A DNA stretch of 64,000 bases from assembly GCA_032358165.1 (NCBI GenBank), contig JAALGY010000041.1, forward strand, positions 1 through 64,000, written 5' to 3'. This document shows positions 12,367 to 24,500 of the stretch, in pieces. This stretch comes from Diplosphaera chodatii. Its lineage: Eukaryota; Chlorophyta; Trebouxiophyceae; Prasiolales; Stichococcaceae. Made by a program: the position numbers and the translations under genes. How positions within the stretch are numbered: the first letter of the stretch is position 1; each line of letters begins with the position of its first letter. Under the pieces are notes generated by a model. It saw nothing but the letters and a program-made list of their open reading frames with translations, had not been told where the DNA came from and ran no database searches.

Positions 12367-13088
12367 CGCAGCAGTCTGCGTGCAGCGGCTGCTGGCGCCG
12401 GCTGCTGCATGGCTGCCGAGCCGATCCGCTGCGTGCCCGCTGCTCTGGCTGTGGGGCAAGGGCCTGTGGCATGAGAGCTTGCGTCAGGCCTGGGACAACA
12501 CACCTGTCCAGCCCAACATGCTGCAAGCACACTGCCGATGGTCCTCTGAAGAGACTTTGAATTATGTTTTGACGGAGCAAAACGCGCTGATATGTTGATA
12601 TATCGTCCAATTCTGCACGCACAAATCGTCAGCACCTCAACATGATATGCGGCGGCGGCAGCAGCGCTGCGCAGTTCCAGCGCTATACCATATGCTTCGC
12701 TGAGCAATCCGTCCCGGTGGTGTGGAGCTCAGCAAATTGAGCCCGAAGCTGGAGATGTTGCACGCGTTGCAAATGCGAAATGCTGTTTCGGAGTCTGGCG
12801 TTGACAAGCCCCCTCAGGGAGCTGACATGCCACTATGCCATTTGCAGGAGCAGCTTGTTAGTGGTCATCCGCAATATAGGCATCAGGGACCACTGCTGGC
12901 TTTCATCCTGCAAAACGGTTATCTGCAACTGCTGCGAACCAGCTTGGCATCGAGCAGTCCAGCAAACCTCGATCGTTTCGCAAGCCCGTCCTGATACCGT
13001 TGCGCCTGCAGCAAAGGAAAGCCAGCTGGCCTCAAAGCTGCCCTGAGCGTAGCGGGCGCCTTACAGACGCGTATCAACATCTTGCAGA
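12367..13088. promoter_or_regulatory. Shared upstream region of the helicase and PDCD5 genes
   Basis: The helicase (-) and PDCD5 (+) start about 720 bp apart and point away from each other. Both promoters and 5' UTRs must lie here. An open frame on the minus strand (starting near 12707) overlaps the helicase start region in a different frame and may reflect 5' exon sequence. No clear core promoter element can be picked out. Confidence 0.4.
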
Positions 13089-14029
13089 ATGGTGCGCCAT
13101 GCACTGCTGCAGGCAGCATGGCCAGCGGCACATGTGCCGATCGCTCGAGCACAGCATTATCAGAACGGTCACCCACTAAACAGAGGTTTTGGCGGTGCGT
13201 GCACTACCCATCTAATACTGATCGCAGGCGGACGATCCGGAGCTGGACGCCATCCGGCAGCGCCGCATGCAGCAGCTGATGGGCCAGTATGGCGGCGGCG
13301 CACAGGTGAGGCTGCCCTGCTGTTGTGTTGAGCCAGCGCCCTTTGCACCAGCCTGTACCTGCGCCTCACCGGCTGCGCAGCGGCCGAATCTTGCCTGCCA
13401 TGCTGCAGGGCGGGCAGCAGATGACGCCGGAGCAGCAGCAGCAGCAGCAGGAGGCGCAGCAGGAGGCGGACGAGCAGCGGCAGTCCATGCTGCACGCCAT
13501 CATGCAGCCGGCAGCCCGCGAGCGATGTGCGCAGTTGGGCCTGGTGCAGCTGCTGCTCGCATCTGCTGCCTCTGTGAGGGGTGGTGCTGCTGCTGCCTCT
13601 GTCGTCTGAGCACCCTCTAAGGGACCCCAGCTTTCTCGTGTGTCCTGATGCTCTCGTGCTGCTCTTTACCCCCTGCAGTGCAGCGCATCGCGCTGGTGAA
13701 GCCGGAGAAGGCGCGCGGCGTGGAGGACCTGCTGCTGAACGCCGCCAAGCGCGGCCAGCTGGGCCAGAAGGTGCCGCTGGCACCTTTCCTGCTGCGCAGC
13801 AGCAGATTTCGAATGCCTTGAAAGGATGGCTCTGGTCATTGCAGCACCTCCTTGAAAGCGCGCATGCCTCTGTGCTCAGATGCTGAGGATGATGTGTGTT
13901 CTGTGTGAGCAGGTGTCGGAGGAGCGGCTGATCGAGCTGCTGGAGCAGGTGAACCAGCAGGCGGGCGGCGGCAAGACGCGGGTGACCATCCAGCGGCGGC
14001 GCACCGGCATGGACGACGACGACTTCTGA
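13089..14029 (+). CDS. PDCD5: Programmed cell death protein 5 homolog
   Basis: Five exons: 13089-13091, 13228-13305, 13409-13526, 13679-13770 and 13913-14029, giving 135 residues, the usual size for this family. The product begins M-ADDPELDAIRQRRMQQ, carries a Gln-rich stretch, then the family core RIALVKPEKARGVEDLLL, and ends with TRVTIQRRRTGMDDDDF. PDCD5 is a small conserved DNA/TIP60-binding helical protein of nucleus and cytoplasm; in animals it supports apoptosis and p53 acetylation, while its role in algae is not known. The start codon alone forms the coding part of exon 1, because the next exon begins at the second codon right after an acceptor. All junctions keep phase. Confidence 0.95.
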
Positions 14030-14562
14030 TAAAACTGTGGATGTTTTCTTCCTGGACGCAGCCGTGCACACAGACTCTCGATCTGCGATGAAGTCCTGCC
14101 AGACCCTGGTGTACAAGCGTTGCGCCTGCTGGTGCTAAGTACTTGAGGGTTAGTTGGCGAGATCAAAATATTAGCTGCTGCCACACATGCCACGATGGAA
14201 GTGTCAGGTTTGGCAAGTTCCCAGTGAAAGCTCTGTGCAGGTTACCAAGCCTCACAAGTTTCAACCCAAAACACATCCGGTCACACAAAGACTCAACACC
14301 AACTTGTACTGCCTTGGGAGCAAGTCCACAAACAAGACCACAACACAAAGACTCAACCCCCATCTGTACTGCCTTGGGAGCAAGTGCACAAACAAGACCA
14401 CAACAGGTGGATTAACTTCCTGGTCAGCACTGGACAGAGCAGCAACGGCTCGGTTCCAAACCGAGTGCAAGCTTGCTGTCGACACTGACAGCATGCAAGC
14501 TGGATCAGCACCACAGGCCAGGCTACGGTCTCAGGCGCTTGTGCAGGTCTATAGGAGCTGTG
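14030..14562. other. Convergent 3' region of PDCD5 and the CBM20 gene
   Basis: Both flanking genes end here, so it should hold two 3' UTRs and polyadenylation sites. It contains a 60-bp tandem duplication (annotated separately). No further gene is apparent. Confidence 0.5.
14283..14402. repeat. 60-bp tandem duplication
   Basis: Two adjacent 60-base units, 14283-14342 and 14343-14402, each start with ACACAAAGACTCAAC. They differ at only a few bases. They sit between convergent genes. Confidence 0.9.
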
Positions 14563-16482
14563 TCACTGCTGCAGGCGCCCCAGGATCTCGGCCGCCAGCT
14601 GCTGCACGCCCTGGTCAGCGGGGTCAAAGGAGAACGTGATGGTGCCGTCGCCCTTGACCTCCACATCGTGGCGGCCCATGAAGCTGCCGTCGCCCCGCGC
14701 AATTGGCCTGGAGGCGGCGGCGGCGCCATGGTCATCGACCGCCCCATTGCCGCTGCTCAGCTCTGCCCCTTGAACAGCGTCCGCAGCCACGCCACCGCTC
14801 CTGGCACCTGCCTGCGGTAAGGAGCGGCCGCTGAGCTGGGGGTTCACCGCCTTATGACCGGCAAAGGCCGCGTCACTGTGGTACTCCCACACAGGGTGCA
14901 TACACATGCTGCGCCAGTGGCGGGTCCACCAGCAGATGACAGGAAGAAGTGACGTGAGCCAGCAGATGACAAGGGGCGTGCCTGTTCCCGGTTTATCACA
15001 CACTCTGTACAGGTACCATACTCTCACGCTGCACAATGTTGCGATACGTAACAAGCGCACTGGAGCAGCACGGACTCAGCCAGCGGATGAGGGAGCGCTT
15101 GCCGTGTCCTGCGCCGACTCCTCCTCGTCGGCGGGCGCGCCCTCGCCCGCCGCCGCCTCATCCGCCGCCGGCAGGGCGTCCTCCCCAGGCGGGCCCGCCG
15201 CCCTGTAGGTGTCCCCCACCCGCTCCTGCCCGCCGATCTGCAGCCAAGCTCAAGTGCATACTGGTCAGACCGCTGGTCTCTGACAGGCACGCAGGCAGCC
15301 ACGACACCTTGCCCTGCGCACCGCTTGAGCACACAGACGCAGACCTGCGCCCGGCTGTAGGGCTGGGATGCAGCCCACGTGACGGTCCAGATTTCCAATA
15401 TGAATCATCAGCAACAGCAGCACACCTTCTCCTCGATGAGGTCTGCCTCCTCGGACTCGACGGCGGGCTCGTCGCCGCCCTCTGCTTTTTCCGGCTCCAT
15501 GCCCTCCGTTCCATCATAGCCCGCCTGCAAATATATCACAAACAACCACTGTCAGATGCGAGTACAGATGTCGTGCAAATGTCCAAGGCGTGATATACCT
15601 GCATCACTGTGGCAGATGCAGAGTGTCTGCATCATCCAATACAGCAGACAAATGACCGGCACCTGCACACCGAACGCGGGGTTGAGCTCCTTCGCCGCGT
15701 CCATGTTGACCGACATGTCGATGGCGCTGGGCCGCTCATTGCCTGAAGCGCTGCTGCTGCCGTCGCTGCTGACCTCGGTCTCGCCGCTCATGCGGCACAT
15801 CACGCTCAGCTGGCTGCTTGCCACGTCCACCGTGCGATTGGCCGCCTCCTCCCAGTGGAAGCTGCCATCGCCCTTGGCAACGACCACCTGTCAGTAGTGA
15901 ATGCATACGTGGAGTACAATGAGACGAGAGAAGCATGGAAGACAGCCAGTGTGCGGCCAGTCGCTTCACCACCTTCGAGCTGGACAGCATGCTGCCACCC
16001 AGCATCAGCGGCACATGTAGGCAAGCCCCACCTTGAACTCGATGGCCCCATCCGGGAGCGCCGCCTCCGCGGACCAATTGTCGCCTTCTGCCCACTCCAG
16101 GGTCAGCCCTGCTGCAGGATCCCAGCCTCCCAGCTGCTCCGCGGAGCCCACCAGCCGCAGGTGCTCGCCGAACGCCAGCGGCTGCGCCGGCACCGTGAAT
16201 GTGGCGGTGGCATTGGCAACCTGCGCATGTGCACAGGGACATGTGCACAGGGACATGATCATGACTGGCACACAGAACACAAAGCTGCGTGGAGTTGACC
16301 TCGCTTCTAGGTCTGACAGCACTTGATCAGCCGCTTCAGTACCCAAAAGCCTGGCTCAGGTCTGCCACAGTCGCTGCATTCACCACTGAGAGGCGGGTAT
16401 GCCGCCGCTGTGGCTGCCCTACTCGGCTGCGCAGAAGCGAATGCCGGACCCCTGCGTAACCATTCAAGCTGGTGTTAAGCAT
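14563..16482 (-). CDS. CBM20 starch-binding-domain protein
   Basis: Exons: an N-terminal exon from the ATG at 16482, then 16220-16032, 15887-15663, 15524-15426, 15237-15103 and 14811-14563. Exon 2 carries the start of a CBM20 fold, with FTVPAQPLAFGEHLRLVG, LGGWDPAAGLTLEW and NWSAEAALP; exon 3 continues with GDGSFHWEEAANRTVDV. CBM20 modules bind starch through surface aromatic residues such as the Trp in GGWDP. The remainder is acidic and low in complexity, with no catalytic domain, so a starch-granule scaffold or targeting role is a reasonable inference. The N-terminus (MLNTSLNGYAG, Arg/Ser-rich) resembles a plastid transit peptide; the exact exon 1 donor is unsure. The last intron appears to use a GC donor at 15102. 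Intron 1 holds a 14-bp repeat near 16232-16255. Confidence 0.84.
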
Positions 16483-17197
16483 ATATTATGCGGCTGTGGC
16501 AACCAGCCGTGATTGGGATTGCCAGCGTCACCCCTTTTGATCTGTGGCGATCCAAGCATGCAACATGTCAACAGGCAGCTGTTGCGATTGATGCAGTGGT
16601 TCACATCATATACGAAAAGCAGCCTCTAAGCAGCAACAGCCAGGGCAGGGCCGCGGCGAAAAGGCCATAAAGGTGCACCTGCACAACGGACGGTGCTGAT
16701 GCCAGCGGCTGGCCCAACGTGTGATCGCCCCGATGCTGCGCAGAATGGCCTGTATGACCGTGGCTGCTGTCCTGCCAATGCCGACGTCATCGGCGCACGG
16801 CCCGCTGGGGCTGCGACGCTTGGCATGGAGCAACTAGGGCACACAGGTTCCTGGCAGCAGACGAGCGGCGATGCGGCCAGCAGACGATGCAGCTGTGACG
16901 ATCTTACGACGCTGCAGGTCTATATGTGTGTTCGAAGCCTGGTCGTTTGCTGAAGGTTGTAAAATGCGCAAGTGCTTGATGACTACCTCTCTTCACTGGC
17001 AAGCACTGCATGCCAGGGCTTTGGGTGCAGTTCCCAGAAGGACATACACGTGCAACACAACAGCCTTTGCCCATGTCTGCACTGATGCGGATAGTCATGC
17101 TTGGCATGTTGGCAACGTTCGAGCACCGCTGACCAGATCGGCTGCGTTTGCTGCATGCGGCTGACTGCGCAAGTGACGCATCCCTCAGATAGCAGCA
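16483..17197. promoter_or_regulatory. Divergent promoter region of the CBM20 gene and HSCB
   Basis: About 715 bp separate the two divergent start codons. It must hold both promoters and 5' UTRs. Short ORFs here have no recognisable content. Confidence 0.4.
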
Positions 17198-19134
17198 ATG
17201 TTGCGTGCAGCAGCCACAAAAGCCGGTGCAGAAGTATCTCCTTTGCGGGTGCTTGCGCTGCAAGCACAGTGGGCTGCAGCAACACCAGCAGATGCTGCTC
17301 ATGGAGCTTGGTGGCCGTTGCCACCGCAGCCGCTGACCTCGCTGTGAGCATTCTGCAGCTAAACCCCTGCAGAATCAGCTGCAATTCTTTCTGTTTTACA
17401 CTCTGTACACCCGTTCTTGTGTCCCTTTCAACATGTTCAGGCGGCCATTCTGTCCCTGTGCAGGCACTCCATTGCCTGCCGACCGCCCTCAGACACTGTG
17501 CACAGCAGCACTGCCGCAGCCAGCGGCCACAGCGACACAGCAGCACACAGCGCCTGCCCGCACTGGCATCACAGCCGCTGCTACAGCTCAGCCACTGGTG
17601 CAGGAGTGGACATCGGCACTAACCCTGAATCGATCATCGAGTCAGACGCCCGCGTGTGCTGGCAATGCGGCGCAATGGTGAGCGCTATGCCCAGAAGATA
17701 GTGCCGCGGAGTCGCTTGCAGGTCACAGTACTGCGTTGAAGCCATCCGTGCGGCTTGTAACTTGGGACATGGGATGTGCATGTCCTAGATTGCAGGTGCC
17801 GCGCGTGTCGTTCTACTTCTGCAACCAGTGCAACGTCATCCAGCCGGCGGTGCCGACCGCCGACCTATTCCTGCTCCTGGACCTGTGAGAACGCTCTGCA
17901 CTGTTCAGTGACATGCTGTTGAGCTCGTATGCTGCTCTGCTTGGCAGGACTGTCCTCGCACCCCTTGCTTCCATCGTGCGGTGGGAGTTGATCCTCGACT
18001 AGTTTGATCCTGGACTGCAGGCCACCGGTGTTTGACGTGGATCTGGTGCGACTGGAGGCCACCTACAAGGCGCTGCAGCGGCGGCTGCACCCCGACAAAT
18101 ACTCCACCGCCTCGCCGGTGCACATGCTTTCGCACCTGCAATTGCCACCGCAATGTTTCCTGCTGCTGCTGGACTCATGATCCAGGGTGCCTCCTGTGCA
18201 GTTGCCGTCCTGCCATGCTGTCTTGAGCTGCGGTCTCGTTCAGCTGGCTGGGCCTGTAAGAGCTTTGTGCCATCACATTGCAGGAGGAGAAGGCCTTCTC
18301 GGAGGACCAGTCGGCGCTGGTCAGCACCGCGTACGCCACGCTGCGGCAGCCGCTCAAGCGCGCCATCTACCTGGTGTGCCCAGCGTGTCGTGCAGCCAGC
18401 AATCTTCTCAGGGGTCACGTGAACACTGCTAGGTATACCTTGTGCATGCGCATCTGCATCCGACAAGTGCATGCGAGAAGTTGCAGGATGCACAGTGCAG
18501 CCTGTGTCCAAGCTGAACCCTCTGCCTTCCGCAGCTGGAGCGGGCGGGGCGGCTGGAGGCGGGCTTGGAAGGCGAGGGCATGGTGGCGGACGACCCGCTG
18601 CTGCTGGCGCGCGTCATGGAGGTCCGCGAGCAGATCGAGGACGCCCAGGCGAGCGCCCTTCCCCTGTCCTTCCTCGAGAGACCTGCCCTGCAGTTTGGGG
18701 TTGCAACCAGTGCAGGTACACCAAAAGCTGTGTGTTGCCGGGCTGTGCTGGCTGCCATGCTGTGTGGTGCGCGGCTGCCCGCCTGAACCCTGCAGCTGCC
18801 CGCGCTTGCAGGACGAGGCGGAGCTGCAGGAGCTGCACGCCCAGAACAGCGCCCAGCAGGCGCAGCAGCTCAAGGTACCTGAGATCTCAGCATGGCACGC
18901 ATGTTCTCGCCCTGGCTGCATGCCGCACAGGCAATCAGCGGGTTATTGCCTGGCGGTTTGCGGTCCAGACAGCCAGTGGAGTTTTGATGAGAAGAGGACG
19001 ATGCACGTGCTGCTGCGCAGGCGCTTTCAGCGGCATTTGCAGCAGATGACTTGAATGCGGCGATGGACATGGCCATGCGGTTGCGGTACTCTGAACGGGT
19101 GAGGGAGGCGATTGAGAAGCGGATGCCAAACTGA
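17198..19134 (+). CDS. HSCB: HSCB, mitochondrial Fe-S cluster J-domain co-chaperone
   Basis: Eight exons: 17198-17343, 17464-17677, 17796-17884, 18021-18117, 18284-18373, 18535-18648, 18812-18874 and 19021-19134, giving 308 residues. The N-terminus MLRAATKAGAEV with later HHSRCYSSATG resembles a mitochondrial presequence. Next come two CxxC pairs, CWQC and CNQC, a zinc site known from many eukaryotic HSCBs. The J-domain has FDVDLVRLEATYKALQ and the HPD triad (LHPDKYSTAS), followed by FSEDQSALVSTAYATL and the HscB C-terminal helices ending in YSERVREAIEKRMPN. HSCB delivers ISCU to its Hsp70 and stimulates the ATPase. The start fits because exon 1 joins exon 2 in phase. The intron after 18648 has a GC donor. 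Confidence 0.95.
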
Positions 19135-19447
19135 GCTGCGGTTCAGGGCGGCTGCTGTATGGTGGTTTGGCTCTACGGCTTTGTATGCACTTTGTGTCGC
19201 AATCAATCATGCAGTGCTGGTCAGCACCCTGCTCGAAGCAGACATGGGCAAATGCACCGTACTCATACAAGCTTGGGCGCAGCCAGGGCTGCTTAGCTAA
19301 CACTTGCAACGTGCTGCAAACCCTTGACAACAAGACAGTTCTTCAGGCATTGCCTATGCACACATACATAGCAAGCAACGTCCGGGCAGTCATACACGTC
19401 CAATTTGCTCTGCTACTACAGTGCTGTCTCTATTCTTGAAGCCCACT
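19135..19447. other. Convergent 3' region, HSCB and MPDU1-like gene
   Basis: This is about 310 bp between two stop codons. It should contain both 3' UTRs. Nothing else is seen. Confidence 0.5.
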
Positions 19448-20973
19448 TCATCCTTCTACTTCCTTCTTCGGCCAGTACACCAGGATCTGGCCTGCAATGG
19501 CCGCGTTCAGCACAGCCGCTGCAAAGGATAACTAGGAGTCAAGAGGGCCAGTAGGAAATGTCATTGCGTGTCAGAGACACATCAACACGTTGCAGACATC
19601 CAGCCTCACCGCCGACATGGATGCAGGTTAGGTATTGACTGCAACATAAGCTCCAGGGGAACCCACCCATTGCGAACGCTTTCATCATCAACATGCCGCC
19701 TCCGTCCTGGTATGACGTGAAGACGCGGGCCAGGCACCCGAGCGCACTCAGACCATACGTGAGGATGCTCAGCTGTCCGGTGCTCTTCGTCTGCACCCAA
19801 GCACGACGCTGGCTGGCTGTCCAACCCGCCAGATGTATGTGCGACGCCATTGACACGATTGCAGGTGTGCAAGTGTCTAATTAGGAGGTCCATATCGCTG
19901 CAGCCGTCAAGCAGAAACGGGAGGACCACCTACCCGGAAGTTCATCTCAATCTGATACAGGCGTGCAAAAGCCATGACCACTAAGCTGTAGTCGTACGCC
20001 CTGCTGATGTGGCCAGCGCCAACATGGCCTGCGGAGCGCCAGCCTCATCATTTCCTGCTACAGAAACCTCTCACGTTGCTGAGCTCATGCGGGTGCTCCT
20101 GCTCCCTGGCGGTGGGCAAGGTGCAGAAGTGTGGGGGCGACTTGCCTGCGAGCACAGCGGCGACGGCCGCCGCGGTGCCGCCGAGCCGGACTGCGCTGCC
20201 CACCCGCGGCCACTTGGGCCACGTGAAGCGGTAGACCAGCTCCAGCAGCAGCGTGTTCTGCAGCAGCATCACGACGGCCTCGCCGTATCTGCGCGAGCAG
20301 GGGCGGCGCTGATCGTTGGCGGTGGTTTGCCACGCAGCAGCTTGCTACATGCACGGCATATCATGCAGTCATACATCTACTGTGCTCCCAGGTCTGCAGA
20401 CTGCTTCGGGCGATGCAGCGCCCGGGTTCATGACTCACGCCGTGACTGGCAGCCGCATCAGGTAGCCGTACGCGGCGAAGACGGCGAGGCTGACGTTTTC
20501 CAGCTCATACACCGGCGCGGGCAGGCCGGTTGCTGTGCGGGATGTGAGCAGCGCGGAGATCTGCGGGAGCTTCACCACCGAGCCGCCCACCACGACCAGC
20601 ATGCCCAGCACCTGCACGAAATTTTGTAGCAGTAAGTGGGAGAGGCGCTCCTGTGTGAGCAGCGGGTCGAGCGGAGTTGCATGACTCCGGTTGGAGTTTG
20701 GCAAAGCACACGCCATGCGTCTGCTATGCCAACGGACGTCTGCAACAGCAGTGACACGCGGCTCAGCAGAGGGAGGGTTTCCCATTGCCTGGGCACAGCC
20801 ATGGGCATGGTGGGGCCCCATATCACATTGCCATCAGCACGGCCACCGGCTTCTGGCCTAGTGTGACCGTCGCAAGCCCTCGTTACCATGCTGATCAGCG
20901 CCGCATCGACCTGGTCGGCACTGGCACGACCACCGCTGAGCGCTGAGACGCCGCGCTGCAGCAGCGACGTCAT
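19448..20973 (-). CDS. MPDU1: MPDU1-type PQ-loop membrane protein
   Basis: Six phase-consistent exons: 20973-20887, 20611-20439, 20288-20142, 20000-19934, 19790-19667 and 19518-19448, giving 222 residues. The first PQ-loop repeat reads VVKLPQISALLTSRTATGL followed by ELENVSLAVFAAYGYLMRLP. The second is RLYQIEMNFRTKSTGQLSIL, where QI replaces PQI, with SALGCLARVFTS after it. The arrangement of two repeats on about seven hydrophobic helices matches MPDU1, an ER membrane protein needed for use of mannose- and glucose-phosphate-dolichol in N-glycan and GPI synthesis. The start at 20973 gives a slightly short N-terminus; open frame continues upstream without an ATG, so another 5' exon could exist. 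The junction near 20142/20000 is the least certain. Confidence 0.85.
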
Positions 20974-21558
20974 GATGCGCCGGCTTGCAGCACCCGCGGC
21001 ACCGGCTTGCTTCAGGCAGGCTTGCTCCCCTGCTTCCGCGTTGAAGCCACCGCACTACAGCGTCGAACGTTTCCCACACGCCAAGCTTTCCACTGAGCCC
21101 ACGTCTACAGATGGTCAGGTGCACACAGGAGGGTGGGCGCAGACTCCGACTGAAGAAAACCTGGGACTGACGACGCTGTTCGCTGTACGATGAAGACCTT
21201 GCTTCACGTGGTCGGCATGGCCACGAGGGTCGGCTTTGGGCTGGCAACCTAGGGAGTGTTGGCTGTAGCCTGCTTGATACAAGCTCATAGCGGGTGTCAA
21301 GATGGCTATGGAATGGCTCGAGCATCGTGCTGACCTGCTTACGGGCGGGCTACATGGCTACTGCCTGCGAGGTGCGGTGCACAACACCCGCTTGGCATGC
21401 ACTGCATGCATATGGCCACAACAACAGCGCCCCGGTTCGCCCTTGCATGATGTGCTGGTCGTCACAGTCCGGATTGCGACTCGCTGGCTGGTCAGCCTGA
21501 TGACCGACGAACGACGAGGCAGCGGGGTTGCCAGTGCCGTTGCGTTGCGCCGCATCCA
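20974..21558. other. Intergenic stretch upstream of the MPDU1-like gene
   Basis: This lies between the MPDU1-like start and the EMC1 stop, both on the minus strand. It likely holds the EMC1 3' UTR and the MPDU1-like promoter, and possibly one more 5' exon of that gene near 20974-21050. I recognise no other gene. Confidence 0.45.
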
Positions 21559-24500
21559 TCACTCCCATTTCCGCCGCACATCACGCCGCATCGCCAGCCC
21601 ATTCAGCACATACGCCCCGCCCGCCAGGCTGCTGGTGATGAGCACCTGCAAGAACCGATGTGTTGTGTTGACAAGGACAAGCAGCGGCGGGAAGGGGCTG
21701 GTCCAGCTGCCCGCAGCTTGGTGAGACTAGCCGTGGTGGCACTGCATAGATTAAACCGGCAGAAGCATACCAGCAGCGCGAAGGGGAAGTCGGCGGCGAG
21801 GCCGTCGAACGACGCCGCCGGCGCCACCCGCGTGTAGTACAGGTCCAGGCCGTGCGCCAGGACGTGGCTGGTGGACTCCATCGCCGCCGGGGCCGTGACG
21901 ATGCCTGAAGCAAGCGCAGCAACCTGATCAGCAGGTCAAGTCCTCTCTCAGCATGCAAAGCATGAGCATATCCAAAGTTGGCAGTGCCGTCAATTTGACG
22001 GACTGGCATTGCCCACAGTATGTGGCGGGTACATTGGGGCCTGCCCTGGGATGGCTGTCACATGGACACATGACCCTCCTTGGGGCCCTTGAACGCCGGT
22101 GCCCAGCAGCACAGACGGCCTCTGAGCTCGACGCACGTCATGCCCGGCAGGCGGGAGCACCCACCCTGCAGCCGCGCCACGGCGCGGTTGTGGGTGGCGA
22201 ACAGGTTGGACGCCAGCGGCAGCAGCGGGGTGTAGGGGATGAGGCGCTCCTCCTGCTCGGCGGGCGTCAGCGCCTTGGCCGCCTTGCGCGGCCGCCGCGG
22301 GTCCAGGAACCGCTTGTCCATCAGGTACACCTACAGGGTGGGGCGCCAGGCCATGGTGGTGCTTCGTGGTGACGCTGCAACATGAGCAGCTGAAGCTTGG
22401 TGACACCCTTTGCCGACGTCTGCTGGAAGATGAGCAGAATGGGGGCCCTGCTCGGGACGACCACGCCGACTGATTGCTTGTGCGCTGTGCATGCGGGTTA
22501 TTTGACACGCCGCGCTGGTCGTCCACAGGTGCGGTGACAGATTGCGGACCTGGTCGGCGGCCGTGCCCAGCAGCAGCATCTTGGAGGTGATGCCGCGCGT
22601 GGTGGTCGTGACCGCCGCCGCCCTCAGCTGCGACGCCCAGAAGTAGCTATCCCGCAGCACCTGCACCCCAGCAGCACATCAGCTTTCGGATGTGGTAGCG
22701 CGCTGCCGCACCAGGGTGCACAGCCTTTCAAAAAGCACTGTGCATCAGCGGCAAAGGGGAGCACGCCACTTGGCAATGCCTGTGAGTGGCGAGCGGCGCC
22801 GCAGCCCGATCCAACACGGGCTCAGAGCTGAGTGCACTGACCTCCAGTTCCGGAGGCGCCCAGGAGGAGGCGGTGCGGTTGTTGGAGCCCAGCAGCGCCG
22901 CCCGAATGTCGAACGTCGCCTTCTCGTACAGCTCCACCACGCTCAGCTGCAGTTACAAAGCCGTTGCAGCGTCCGCCTCTGTCAGACTGAATGCCCCGCA
23001 CATGCTGGCGCAATCAGCACCATGTCTCCGATTCTATGACGATACGCAGCCTTGACAAGCAGCCATGCTGCAGAGCCGTACGAGTGCGTGGCAGGTAGCG
23101 GTGCACGGAGGCAGCACAGCACACCTGCGGCCGCCGGTCGACTGCGTTCCAGTAGGAGTACACCGCCCAATGCTCCGCGACCATGGCCTGCACCGGGCCC
23201 CGGCAGCCCTGCACGCTCAGCAAGCCTGCCGTTAGCACACTGCCTCACACTCCAATGTGCACGCGAGGGGTGCCTCCTGCTGGCACATTACCCCATGTGA
23301 ACAGCAGTCTAGTAGCGTGACCAATCCAGAGCGCACTTCACATCATGAATTTAAACCAGACACTCTTTGGGGAATCTATCAAGAATTGGATTTTGCTTTT
23401 GGAATTAGAGGTACTAGCCGGACCTGGTGCACTTGGCGGAACAGCGGGCGGCCGCTGACGGCGTCCAGGATGTCAATGTGCAGGTGCAGGTGGTCGGGCG
23501 GCACGGCGGCGCCGGGCGCGGCGCCCGATGCCACCAGCAGCACGTGCGGGTTCAGGTGCTTCACCTTCAGGCTGCGGTCGCCCAGCACCTGCGGCAAAAA
23601 TGAAACCCTTCCAATAAGCTGCGTCTGGCTGCAGTGCGCCGGTGAGCTTGCCCCGAGGTGGCACCGGCCCTGGTGCCATTCGAGCATGGCTTCCGTCACT
23701 CCGTCGTGTGTTCCCCCAGCTGCCAGCATGTGGCGAGCCGTGTGTGACATCACCAGCAGAAGGTCACCTTGGCCGCGGTGTTGAGGGGCTCGTCGGCGGC
23801 GCGGGGCATGGCGGCCAGCAGCGCGGGCGCCGCTGCGGGGCGCGCCTGGGACCAGCGCTGCTGCGGCCGCAGCGAGGCGTCCAGGCCCCAGCCCTGGAGC
23901 ATGCCTGCGCCACACCGATGCTGCTCACCAGTCATGCCCCCTGCCTGCTGCTGCGTCGCATCCCAGCAAATAGTGTTCGTGCACATGAGTGGCACCTAAG
24001 CTAACCTGGGCCCTCCACCACAGGACATTCACCACGCTGCATGGTTTACCCCGGGCACTGGGCTACCAGGCACAAGGTGTGCGTTCAAACAAGCTGGTAC
24101 AGTCAGGGTTTCCAAAGCACCGTTGGCATTGAGCAGACGTAAATACAATCACAGTATACTGCTTAGTTACCAAAAGTAACAAAGCACCACCTGTGGCGCT
24201 GTCGGCTCGCCAGAAGGACATGGTCGGGGCTGCGGCAGAGGCCGCAGCACCGTCGCGGCTGCTTCCGCCGCTCCACACGGCAGCAGCAGAAACACCTGCT
24301 GCTCGGTGGGCCCCTCCTCCCTGAGCGGTTTTGGTACTGCAAGCACCTGTAGCACAGGCAAAATATGACTGATGATTTCATGCCTGAAACCACCTTGTCA
24401 AGACCTTCAGGCGTGGCTCGCTGACTGACGTCTGCACAACATGGCATCTACCCATAACAGCACTCTGCATTTGAACTTGCTCCAGTGTGTCAGGCGCAGT

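Noticed and set aside
13169..14116. A 315-codon frame antisense to PDCD5
   Set aside because: It is a GC-driven shadow of the PDCD5 exons, with runs of Leu and Arg and no domain.
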